Origin: Treponema sp.
Lineage (GTDB): Bacteria > Spirochaetota > Spirochaetia > Treponematales > Breznakiellaceae
Assembly (NCBI GenBank): GCA_031255285.1
Contig: JAIRSU010000127.1
Location: 1 to 43,850 of the forward strand
DNA length: 43,850 bases
Direction: 5' to 3'
The notes under the pieces are model-generated. The model did not search any database, was not told where the DNA came from, and saw only the letters and a list, made by a program, of their open reading frames with translations. A program made the translations under genes and the position numbers. This document shows positions 19,826 to 27,777 of the stretch, piece after piece. Every line of letters starts with the position of its first letter. Position 1 is the stretch's first letter.

Positions 19826-22186
19826 TTATACTCCTTCTCTATTATATTCCCGCGCTTGAACTGGCGGGCGTCGAGTCTCCGCGTCTATCTGCTCAAACCG
19901 CTTATAGATTCTCCCTACGTTATCGTCCGCGTACCACTTCTTTAGCTCGTCCAGAGATGTATTCACCCTGCCCACGTTATCGTCCACATACCACTTCTTT
20001 AATTCGTTTAGCTGCTGTTCAAAACTATCGAGCCGCTGGTTCAGAGCTTCCACAGAGCGTAAAAACACACGCGGCGTCAGCGAAGCTATTACCACAAACG
20101 GGAAATGACGGCGTCTCTCTTCCTGCCGCGCTTTCTCAATACAGCTCCGCCAAAAATTCTGGTATCGTAAGCCTAATTCTTTGACATAAACGCTCAACTT
20201 GAATTTTTTGAATAGTCTATACACTTCCATCGCGTACTGAGTACTTTCAGGTTCAGGACAACTGTCTATACAAGAAAATACGAAGTCAAGGCAATAAGTC
20301 GCGAATTCTTTTGACGCGGGAAGATGCTCCCCCTGGCTGATATGCAAAAGCGCTTTAAGAATATGTATCTGCTCCGCGCACCGCGAAACAGGGTCCCGCG
20401 CAATGGAATGCATGAGCGAATCTGGGCGGAAATGGCGGTAACGGTATAGTTTGTCGGAAATGACCGCCACGCCGTGCGCCTTGGGCATAGCTTCAAGCGT
20501 AAACAGCGCGTCCTCGCCGTACTTATATCTCTCATCAAAGCAGATTTTGTTCTTCGTCAAAAATTCCCGCTTGAAACAACACCGCCAGATATAAACTTTA
20601 AGATACGGTTTTATAAACAATGTCCGCGCGTCAATCGAGGGGAAATACTCGTCAGGCGTAGTCAAAACTTGATAATGCCAATCGCTTGCCCGCGGCTCGT
20701 CGGGAAACGGCGTAGTCCCGAATACAACAATATCTGGATTCTCGCGCCTTGCTATAGTTTTCTTCAAAACTTCCGCTGTGGTCTCGCATATCCAATCGTC
20801 AGAGTCGACATATATAATATATCGGCCCCGGGCGGCGGCCGCCCCCGCGTTGCGGGCGGCGGCCAGGCCTGCGTTTTCTTGATTGATAACGACGAAGCGT
20901 TTATCAGCGGCTGCATATTCCTCCAGAATCGACAAAGAATGGTCCGTAGAGCCGTCGTTTACACAGATAATCTCAATATCTTCAAACGTCTGAAACATGA
21001 CGCTTTCAAGACAAGAACGCAGATATTTCTCCACGTTATAGACCGGTATGATAACGGAAAAAAACGGACGCGGGGATTCGTCCTGCTCTCGCTCGCTCGC
21101 AATAAGGCTTAAATTACCCAACGGGGTTCTCGGCTCTGCGTATTTGAACCTCGCCCCTTCTTGCTCGTAACGCTCGATGAAACGCCATGTATGATACTCA
21201 AGTGGATCGTCCGCTATTCGCTTAATGTCTCGATATTTCCACCATTCTTTCTCAAAAGGCAGGTTCTCAATCCCGACTTCGTCTATAATCCGCTCGAAAC
21301 GCGGCGAAATTCGCTTCAAAAACGGATAACGAGTCTTGATTCCAAGCTTCTCATAATCCCATATACACGAGTCGTAGAACGCCGCGCTTTCAATTGCTGT
21401 AAGTTTCAATTTCCGTCTGTTCATCCGCAGGAAACGTTCTATTTCATCATATTCATCAAGAACGCAATACACCTTCTTGTCAAGGTTATTGACGGAGGAG
21501 TCTGCGTTGTCCTGGCGGTAATGGAGAAAGGCGTCGTATAGGCAGACCACACGGTCGACTGTAGCGTAGACCTTGAACGCGAAGGACGTATCTTGAAACG
21601 AGGCGCCCGGCGTCTCCAGAAAGGTTATCTTGTTATCAATCAGAAACTCGCGTTTGTAAATCGCCGACCATATCGACGGCTTCCGGTGAAAGAAAGAATC
21701 GCCTTCATATGTCCGCGGCGTTATAACTTTCCCGTCCTCTTCCCGAGTGAAGTACTTATGCAGTTTGTTCCGCTCCGGGTCGCTCCAATAAAACCAGAAG
21801 TTCGACTTGGCCACGTCGACTTCATTTTCCTCCGCCGCTACGTAGAGGGTCTCGAACATCTCTGCTTCTATGAAATCGTCAGCCTCTACGATGCCGATAT
21901 ACTCGCCGCAGGCCGCCGCTATCCCTACATTCATGGTCTGCCCATAGCCGGCGTTAGGCTTGTCTATCACCCTTATGCGATTGTCTTTCGCTGCATATTC
22001 AGTAATAATATCCATACAGCCGTCTGTGGACCCGTCATTCACGATAATAATTTGAATATCTCGTAGAGTCTGGCTTACCACACTGTCAAGACAGTGTCTC
22101 AAGTACTTTTCAGCGTTATAGACGGGGATTATAATTGATATTTTAGGTGTCCGCTCTTTTGATATATCAAATTCTTTCATAGCCAT
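19826..22186 (-). CDS. Tandem-domain GT2 glycosyltransferase with C-terminal duplicated segment
   Basis: Two GT-A domains: KISIIIPVYNAEKYLRHCLDSVVSQTLRDIQIIIVNDGSTD and FFSVIIPVYNVEKYLRSCLESVMFQTFEDIEIICVNDGSTD; C-terminal LKKWYVDDNVGRV/LKKWYADDNVGRI. Confidence 0.92.
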   Translation of the reverse strand: MAMKEFDISKERTPKISIIIPVYNAEKYLRHCLDSVVSQTLRDIQIIIVNDGSTDGCMDIITEYAAKDNRIRVIDKPNAGYGQTMNVGIAAACGEYIGIVEADDFIEAEMFETLYVAAEENEVDVAKSNFWFYWSDPERNKLHKYFTREEDGKVITPRTYEGDSFFHRKPSIWSAIYKREFLIDNKITFLETPGASFQDTSFAFKVYATVDRVVCLYDAFLHYRQDNADSSVNNLDKKVYCVLDEYDEIERFLRMNRRKLKLTAIESAAFYDSCIWDYEKLGIKTRYPFLKRISPRFERIIDEVGIENLPFEKEWWKYRDIKRIADDPLEYHTWRFIERYEQEGARFKYAEPRTPLGNLSLIASEREQDESPRPFFSVIIPVYNVEKYLRSCLESVMFQTFEDIEIICVNDGSTDHSLSILEEYAAADKRFVVINQENAGLAAARNAGAAAARGRYIIYVDSDDWICETTAEVLKKTIARRENPDIVVFGTTPFPDEPRASDWHYQVLTTPDEYFPSIDARTLFIKPYLKVYIWRCCFKREFLTKNKICFDERYKYGEDALFTLEAMPKAHGVAVISDKLYRYRHFRPDSLMHSIARDPVSRCAEQIHILKALLHISQGEHLPASKEFATYCLDFVFSCIDSCPEPESTQYAMEVYRLFKKFKLSVYVKELGLRYQNFWRSCIEKARQEERRRHFPFVVIASLTPRVFLRSVEALNQRLDSFEQQLNELKKWYVDDNVGRVNTSLDELKKWYADDNVGRIYKRFEQIDAETRRPPVQAREYNREGV

Positions 22187-22193
22187 TTCACTT

Positions 22194-22243
22194 TCTCCTA
22201 CTCTCCCGTGTTTTTTTTCGTAAAAGTGCGCCTTTTACGAAAA
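22194..22243 (+). repeat. Left arm (IR-L) of perfect 50-bp inverted repeat
   Basis: TCTCCTACTCTCCCGTGTTTTTTTTCGTAAAAGTGCGCCTTTTACGAAAA; exact reverse complement of 24103-24152. Confidence 0.97.
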
Positions 22244-22253
22244 AAGTGAATGT

Positions 22254-22282
22254 AGATTACTATTTTTCCCCATATATGTCAA
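22254..22282 (-). promoter_or_regulatory. Predicted sigma70-type promoter facing the left operon, just inside IR-L
   Basis: Minus strand TTGACA (22282-22277), 17-nt spacer, TAATCT (22259-22254). Resembles the tRNA-Arg promoter in this window (TTGACG-17-TTTAAT). Confidence 0.6.
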
Positions 22283-22764
22283 GTGGTTTTAGAGGCTTTT
22301 CTTTTCAAATATGTTTCCTGCTAGTCAGATAATTGAAACACAGGCGGGAAATACTGTATATTTCTCCTGCGTCCTACCAATACAGTTGCGGCGATGTAAA
22401 AGTATGATGGCACAAGATTTTATAGAGCAGAGTAATTACATCCGTCGGAGTGATTTTGACGGTGGACGCCTTGGACCTGACGGCAAAGGCGCGGCGGAAG
22501 CCAGCGCAACGAGGACATGAATAGGCGCGAGTACCTGAAAATGCTTTATAACCCTGAACCTACCCATCTGCATTTCCCATGACAACAATCGTTATGGTTC
22601 ATTATATTTCCGAGCCGCTTCTAATTATCAAATGACTTCATCTTCGTAATTCGTTAATTCTTTTCCTACAGTAATAGTAATCTGCTTCATCCGCCATCGC
22701 TTCTGAACGAGTTTGCCAAATCGTAAAAATTTAAGCCGTCAAATTTATGGTCAGGAGGTTCCCT

Positions 22765-23922
22765 ATGAGAAAGGGTTTAAATATCTATAAAAGAAAAGAT
22801 GGAAGATACGAAGGCAGGTATCGGATTATCGACGAAGCGAGCGGTGAATCAAGATATCGATCGATGTACGGCAGAACGTTTTCCGAGTTACGGGAACGGT
22901 TGATAGAAATAAAGGGGCGGCTCAAACAAGAGCATCCTCATTCTGGTATTCCGTCTCTTTTGACGATGAGAGACGTTTCCAATTCGTGGTTAGAATCTTT
23001 GAGTTCTTCTATTAAGAAATCGTCTTTTTGGAACTATAAACGCAAGCTCGATAACCATTTGATGCCTGAGTTCGGCGATTGTAAATATACAGACTTGTCT
23101 ATTGAAAGACTTGAAGGCTTTGTTTTGAAAAAGCTTCTTCGCGGTCGTCTATCAGATGGCTCGGCGTTATCCGCAGGCTATGTAGGAGATATAGTGGTTA
23201 TGCTCAAAAGCATCGGTAAATTCGCCATGAAACAATACGGTTTTCCTAACATCATGTCTCTTATAGTCCAGCCGAAAGTCAGAAAAAACGACGTGGTTTT
23301 ACTCTCCAGAGCGGAAACAGCGCGGCTTGATTACGAGATTAAAAACAGATTGAAAGAAGACTCCTATAAAGAATACTCTATCAAATTAAGCGTATTCTTG
23401 AGTTTATATACAGGTATCCGTCTGGGTGAGCTGTGCGCCTTGAAATGGGAAGATATTGACCTCGGCGAGAGAATCATCCATGTAAGAAGCAGTTTACAAC
23501 GTATCCGCCGCTCGGATTCACAGACCGAAACTCTGCTCAAAAAGACGTCTTTGACCGAGCTAGTCATTACAACGCCTAAAACAGAATCCTCAAACCGCGA
23601 TATACCCATTCCAGACGCGCTCTTCCCGGTTCTCTTCTCCGCCTATTCTTCTGGTTTCGTGCTGAACGGACTCCTCTATCCTGTGGAACCGCGTCTTTTA
23701 CAGTACCGTTTCAAGAGCTTTCTCAAATCTATGCAACTACCGCCTATACGGTTTCATGCACTCCGACATATGTTCGCCACCAACTTCCTTCATCAACGCA
23801 GCAGTGACTATAAAACCTTGTCAGAGATTCTGGGACACTCAAACGTTTCTACCACCATGAGGAAATACGTACACAGTTCAGATGAAAGAAAAGCCGAATG
23901 TATGAAGCATTTTAATTTCTAA
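22765..23922 (+). CDS. Tyrosine recombinase / phage-type integrase
   Basis: RKGLNIYKRKDGRYEGRYRI N-terminal arm-binding-like domain; TGIRLGELCALKWEDIDL, RFHALRHMFATNFLHQRSSDYKTLSEILGHSNVSTTMRKYVH catalytic motifs (R..HxxR..H..Y). SD AGGAGG upstream of ATG 22765. Confidence 0.95.
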   Translation: MRKGLNIYKRKDGRYEGRYRIIDEASGESRYRSMYGRTFSELRERLIEIKGRLKQEHPHSGIPSLLTMRDVSNSWLESLSSSIKKSSFWNYKRKLDNHLMPEFGDCKYTDLSIERLEGFVLKKLLRGRLSDGSALSAGYVGDIVVMLKSIGKFAMKQYGFPNIMSLIVQPKVRKNDVVLLSRAETARLDYEIKNRLKEDSYKEYSIKLSVFLSLYTGIRLGELCALKWEDIDLGERIIHVRSSLQRIRRSDSQTETLLKKTSLTELVITTPKTESSNRDIPIPDALFPVLFSAYSSGFVLNGLLYPVEPRLLQYRFKSFLKSMQLPPIRFHALRHMFATNFLHQRSSDYKTLSEILGHSNVSTTMRKYVHSSDERKAECMKHFNF

Positions 23923-23974
23923 TCCATCGACTCCATAGCATTGAGTTTCTCGTACGGTAGCTATAGAACTCTAA

Positions 23975-24051
23975 CCATGACGGCTTCACCATTCACTTTT
24001 AGCAAAGCTTTTTATTTCAGACGATTTGAATGAAAGAATAAGCCGTCATGG
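23975..24051. repeat. Long inverted repeat downstream of the recombinase (possible terminator or recombinase accessory site)
   Basis: CCATGACGGCTT (23975-23986) and AAGCCGTCATGG (24040-24051), perfect 12-bp arms, with additional inner CATTCA/TGAATG pairing. Confidence 0.7.
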
Positions 24052-24102
24052 GAGTGGTCAGAAGGATGAGTAAGTATAGATGTAGGAAAGAAGAGAGAGG
24101 GC

Positions 24103-24152
24103 TTTTCGTAAAAGGCGCACTTTTACGAAAAAAAACACGGGAGAGTAGGAGA
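24103..24152 (-). repeat. Right arm (IR-R) of perfect 50-bp inverted repeat
   Basis: TTTTCGTAAAAGGCGCACTTTTACGAAAAAAAACACGGGAGAGTAGGAGA; ends in TAGGAG SD and the A of the rfbF ATG. Confidence 0.97.
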
Positions 24153-24931
24153 TGAAAGTAGCGATATTGGCGGGGGGGTTAGGAACGCGGCTGTCTGAAG
24201 AGACAGGGCTGCGCCCCAAGCCGATGGTTGAAATCGGCGGCAGACCTATACTCTGGCACATCATGAAGACTTACGCCTATTGGGGCTTCAACGACTTCGT
24301 CGTGCTCACAGGCTATCTGTCGCATATAATAAAGGATTTCTTCATCAATTATTACACGCAGTACTCGGATGTGTTCGTGGATTTGGGGGAGAATCGGATA
24401 GAATTGTTGCAACATCGCACCGAGCCGTGGCGGATAACGTTGCTGTATACGGGGACGGAGACGCAGACGGGAGGGCGGTTGTTGCGGGCTCGGGACACGC
24501 TTGATGGCGAGCGGTTCATGCTGACCTATGGGGACGGTGTGAGCGATGTGGATATACCTGCACTGTTGAAGCGGCATGAGACTTCTGGGAGAGCGGCCAC
24601 GCTGACCGCAGTGAAGCCCAGTGGGAAGTTCGGGATGCTGTCTCTGGAAACGGACGGAAAGATAAGCCGCTTCCAAGAAAAGCCCGACGGAGATGGAGGC
24701 TGGATAAACGGCGGATTCTTTGTGATGGAGCCTGAAATATTCGCCTATTTGCGAGACGGGGATACGACGATTTTAGAGCGTGAACCGTTAGAACGGCTTG
24801 CGCGAGAGGGACAGTTGAGCGCGTATAAACATCAAGGGTTCTGGCGGTCTATGGACACACTGAAAGACAAGAACGATCTGACGGCGCTGTGGCGTACAGG
24901 CGATGCGCCGTGGGCGCTATGGACGAGGTAG
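24152..24931 (+). CDS. rfbF: Glucose-1-phosphate cytidylyltransferase
   Basis: MKVAILAGGLGTRLSEETGLRPKPMVEIGGRPILWHIMKTYAYWGFNDFVVLTGYLSHIIKDFF. Confidence 0.95.
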   Translation: MKVAILAGGLGTRLSEETGLRPKPMVEIGGRPILWHIMKTYAYWGFNDFVVLTGYLSHIIKDFFINYYTQYSDVFVDLGENRIELLQHRTEPWRITLLYTGTETQTGGRLLRARDTLDGERFMLTYGDGVSDVDIPALLKRHETSGRAATLTAVKPSGKFGMLSLETDGKISRFQEKPDGDGGWINGGFFVMEPEIFAYLRDGDTTILEREPLERLAREGQLSAYKHQGFWRSMDTLKDKNDLTALWRTGDAPWALWTR

Positions 24932-24932
24932 C

Positions 24933-25976
24933 ATGAAGGAATTAGATTTTTACAAGGATAAAAGAGTTTTCGTAACCGGGCATACTGGGTTCAAAGGGAC
25001 GTGGCTGTGCCATATCTTATTGGAGGCTGGAGCGGCAGTGAGCGGCTATGCACTGGAGCCAGAGGCTGGATTGTATGAACAGACTGGATTAGACAGGCGG
25101 ATGCACTCAGTCATAGGGGACGTGCGGGATGAGGCGAAAATAACGGCAGCGCTGACTGAGGCGCGCCCCGAAGTGGTGTTTCATCTGGCCGCACAGGCTT
25201 TGGTACGGCGTTCTTATCGGGAACCTGCACTGACGTATACGACCAATGTCGTTGGTACGGTGAACATCTTGGAGGCGATACGCCGAATGCCTTCGGTTAG
25301 GTCCTTTGTGAACGTAACGACGGACAAGGTGTACGAGAACCGCGAGTGGTTCTGGGGGTATCGAGAAAACGAGCGGCTGAACGGATTAGATCCGTATTCA
25401 AACAGCAAATCGTGCAGCGAGTTGGTAACCGGGAGTTATCGTGAGGCGTTCTTCGACGGGGCTGATTCCACGGCGGTTTCCACCGCGCGGTCTGGAAACG
25501 TGATAGGGGGCGGAGACTATAGCGAGGATCGTGTCATACCGGACTGTGCGCGGGCGGTACGGGCTGGGCGTGAAATACTTGTCCGCAATCCCGGGTCGAC
25601 GCGTCCGTATCAACACGTTCTGGAGTGTCTGTATGGGTATCTATTGTTGGCGGAACGGCAATACGCGGACAGAAGTTTCGCAGGCGCGTATAACTTCGGA
25701 CCTGGCGAGGAGAGTTGTGTGCGGACCGGAGAGCTAGCCGCGCTTTTCTGCGAGGCATGGGGAGATGGCGCGGCATGGCGGGTGCAAGAGGACGAAGGAC
25801 CGCATGAGGCGAACTATTTGAAATTGGACTGCGCTAAGGCGAAAGAGGTTCTGGGCTGGCGGCCGCGCTGGGCGGTAAAAACGGCGGTAGAAAAAGCTGT
25901 GGAGTTCGCCAAACTGGATACCGACACGGAGAGAACCGCCTGTCTAGGGCGGCAAATTAAGGAATATTTTGTATGA
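24933..25976 (+). CDS. rfbG: CDP-glucose 4,6-dehydratase
   Basis: KRVFVTGHTGFKGTWLCHILLEAGAAVSGYALEP...FHLAAQALVRRSYREPALTYTTNVVGTVNILEAIR; start at internal ATG 24933. Confidence 0.93.
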   Translation: MKELDFYKDKRVFVTGHTGFKGTWLCHILLEAGAAVSGYALEPEAGLYEQTGLDRRMHSVIGDVRDEAKITAALTEARPEVVFHLAAQALVRRSYREPALTYTTNVVGTVNILEAIRRMPSVRSFVNVTTDKVYENREWFWGYRENERLNGLDPYSNSKSCSELVTGSYREAFFDGADSTAVSTARSGNVIGGGDYSEDRVIPDCARAVRAGREILVRNPGSTRPYQHVLECLYGYLLLAERQYADRSFAGAYNFGPGEESCVRTGELAALFCEAWGDGAAWRVQEDEGPHEANYLKLDCAKAKEVLGWRPRWAVKTAVEKAVEFAKLDTDTERTACLGRQIKEYFV

Positions 25977-26899
25977 AGAAAGCGATAGTAACAGGAGCGG
26001 GCGGATTTATCGGGCGTGCACTCACCGCCGAATTGTTGGCGCACGGCGTTGAAGTGGTCGCCCTTGACCTCGCGGGAATAGGTCTCGCGAAGAAGCTGCC
26101 GAACAGCGACGGCTTACATATCGTTGAATGTAATTTGTCAAGACTTCTTTCCCTGAGCGAAGTCGAGAGGGAGCCGCTTGCGGGCGCGGACGTGTTTTAT
26201 CATTTGGGATGGGCAGGTTCCGCAGGAGATGCGCGCGCCGATTATACTGTTCAGTTACAGAACGTACAATGGTCGCTGGACGCAGTGAATCTTGCGAAGC
26301 AAGTCGGCTGTGCGCGTTTTGTTGGGGCGGGGAGTATTATGGAAAAGGAGAGCGGTTTCGTAGGGAACGCTCAAGGCGCGAGGCCGGGCGTGGCTTATAT
26401 CTATGGGACCGCGAAGCTTGCCACTCACTGTATGACGAAACCGCTTACGGCGCAGTTAGGTATAGATCACGTATGGGCGATGATAACTAATGCCTACGGT
26501 GCAGGCGAGTCCTCGCCGCGTTTCATCAACGCGACTATTCGTAAGATTCTCGCGGGGGAACCCCTTGAGTTCACAGCCGGAACACAGAACTACGATTTTG
26601 TATATGTAACCGATGTTGCGAAAGCATTTCGGCTTTTAGGAGAAGCGGGGAAGCCGTTTTGTCAATACACATTGGGGAGCGGCGGAGTGAAGCCTCTCCG
26701 AGAATTCATCGAAGACCTAGGACGGACGCTCGCACCTGACTGGCCGCTCCATTTTGGGAACGTGCCGTATACCGGGGTAAACCTACCGCCAGAGGAGTTT
26801 GCGATAGACGATTTAGTGCGAGATACAGGGTGGGCCGCGGAAGTTTCATTTGTGGAAGGCGTGAGAATGACTTACGACTGGATAAAGGAGAGCGCGTAA
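25973..26899 (+). CDS. NAD-dependent epimerase/dehydratase family (SDR), putative nucleotide-sugar 4-ketoreductase
   Basis: KKAIVTGAGGFIGRALTAELLAHGVEVVALDLAG...YIYGTAKLATHCMTK (YxxxK). Confidence 0.85.
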   Translation: MKKAIVTGAGGFIGRALTAELLAHGVEVVALDLAGIGLAKKLPNSDGLHIVECNLSRLLSLSEVEREPLAGADVFYHLGWAGSAGDARADYTVQLQNVQWSLDAVNLAKQVGCARFVGAGSIMEKESGFVGNAQGARPGVAYIYGTAKLATHCMTKPLTAQLGIDHVWAMITNAYGAGESSPRFINATIRKILAGEPLEFTAGTQNYDFVYVTDVAKAFRLLGEAGKPFCQYTLGSGGVKPLREFIEDLGRTLAPDWPLHFGNVPYTGVNLPPEEFAIDDLVRDTGWAAEVSFVEGVRMTYDWIKESA

Positions 26900-26901
26900 A
26901 T

Positions 26902-27480
26902 ATGACCCGTGCATTTTCATTTGAGAAGACGCTGTTTGAGGGTGTTTTTCTGATAAAGCCGTTTGTTTCTGACGACGAACGCGGCTATTTCGTCAAAGAT
27001 TATTCCAAAGAATTGTTCGCAGATAACGGTATAACGCACGACCTGCAAGAAGTATTCTACACGTCGTCCTATAAGGGGGTAATACGAGCGATTCATTTTC
27101 AACGGGAAAAAGAACAGGCGAAATTGGTACGATGCGTAAAAGGGAGCGTGTTCGATGTGGTTGTGGATTTACGCCCGGAGTCTCGGACGCTAGGCCGATG
27201 GGAAGGCTTCTATCTCAATGAAGAGAACAAGAACGAGGTATTGATACCTGCGCATTTTGGGCATGGGTATCTCGTGTTGGAAGACTCTATTGTGTCCTAC
27301 AAATGTGCAGAGAGATTTTATGGAGAGTTCGACGACGGGATCAAATGGGACGACCCTGATATAAACGTTCAATGGCCCCTGGAAAGAGTAGGCGCTCTTA
27401 TCCTGTCAGAGAAAGATAAGAACTTACAAACCTTCGCGGAATGGAAGACGAAACGCTTGGAGGGTGTGGATGGCGTATAG
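26902..27480 (+). CDS. rfbC: RfbC/RmlC-like nucleotide-4-keto-6-deoxysugar 3,5-epimerase
   Basis: FEGVFLIKPFVSDDERGYFVKDYSKELF...HDLQEVFYTSSYKGVIRAIHFQREKEQAKLVRCVKGSVFDVVVDLRPESRTLGRWEGFYLNEENKNEVLIPAHFGHGYLVLED. Confidence 0.92.
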   Translation: MTRAFSFEKTLFEGVFLIKPFVSDDERGYFVKDYSKELFADNGITHDLQEVFYTSSYKGVIRAIHFQREKEQAKLVRCVKGSVFDVVVDLRPESRTLGRWEGFYLNEENKNEVLIPAHFGHGYLVLEDSIVSYKCAERFYGEFDDGIKWDDPDINVQWPLERVGALILSEKDKNLQTFAEWKTKRLEGVDGV

Positions 27481-27733
27481 CATAGAATACTTCGATGTTA
27501 TTGTCATAGGGTGCGGATTTTGCGGGAGTACGGTAGCGCGACGGCAGGCGGAACAAGGTTACACGCGGATAACAGAATATAAGAAACTGCCGCCCCAAGA
27601 CGTTCCGGGCGTAACGACAGTCGCCTATGAGTATCCCCAGTCGTCAGGGGGAGGCGATGAGCCGTATTACCCGATACTCACAATGGATGCCGCGGTGAAG
27701 CGGGCGCTCGCAGTGGAGAATACTATCCCATGA
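27470..27733 (+). pseudogene. glf: UDP-galactopyranose mutase remnant with large internal in-frame deletion
   Basis: N-terminal FAD-binding FDVIVIGCGFCGSTVARRQAEQG joined directly to TRITEYKKLPPQDVPGVTTVAYEYPQSSGGGDEPYYPI, normally found ~250 residues further on in Glf. Confidence 0.75.
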
Positions 27734-27777
27734 ATAGCATCAATGTCATTATTTTCAACATATATTAGAGGCGGGAA

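Larger units (their letters stand above)
22194..24152. mobile_element. Putative self-encoded invertible DNA cassette (IR-L, promoter, tyrosine recombinase, IR-R)
   Basis: Recombinase gene flanked by perfect 50-bp inverted repeats, each containing the dyad TTTTCGTAAAA-GTGCGCC-TTTTACGAAAA and abutting a divergent operon. Confidence 0.7.

Noticed and set aside
22311-22520. 69-aa ORF in the invertible segment upstream of the recombinase
   Set aside because: No domain signature and no SD; region looks non-coding or decayed.
22194-24152. Ordinary integrated prophage or ICE
   Set aside because: Only a recombinase gene is present, with no other phage or conjugation genes. Termini are long inverted rather than direct repeats, and they contain the RBS of flanking operons, which fits inversion better than excision.
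24172-24178. Poly-G(7) in rfbF as a phase-variation tract
   Set aside because: It encodes the conserved LAGGLGTR motif and 7 G is short; ordinary coding constraint is sufficient.
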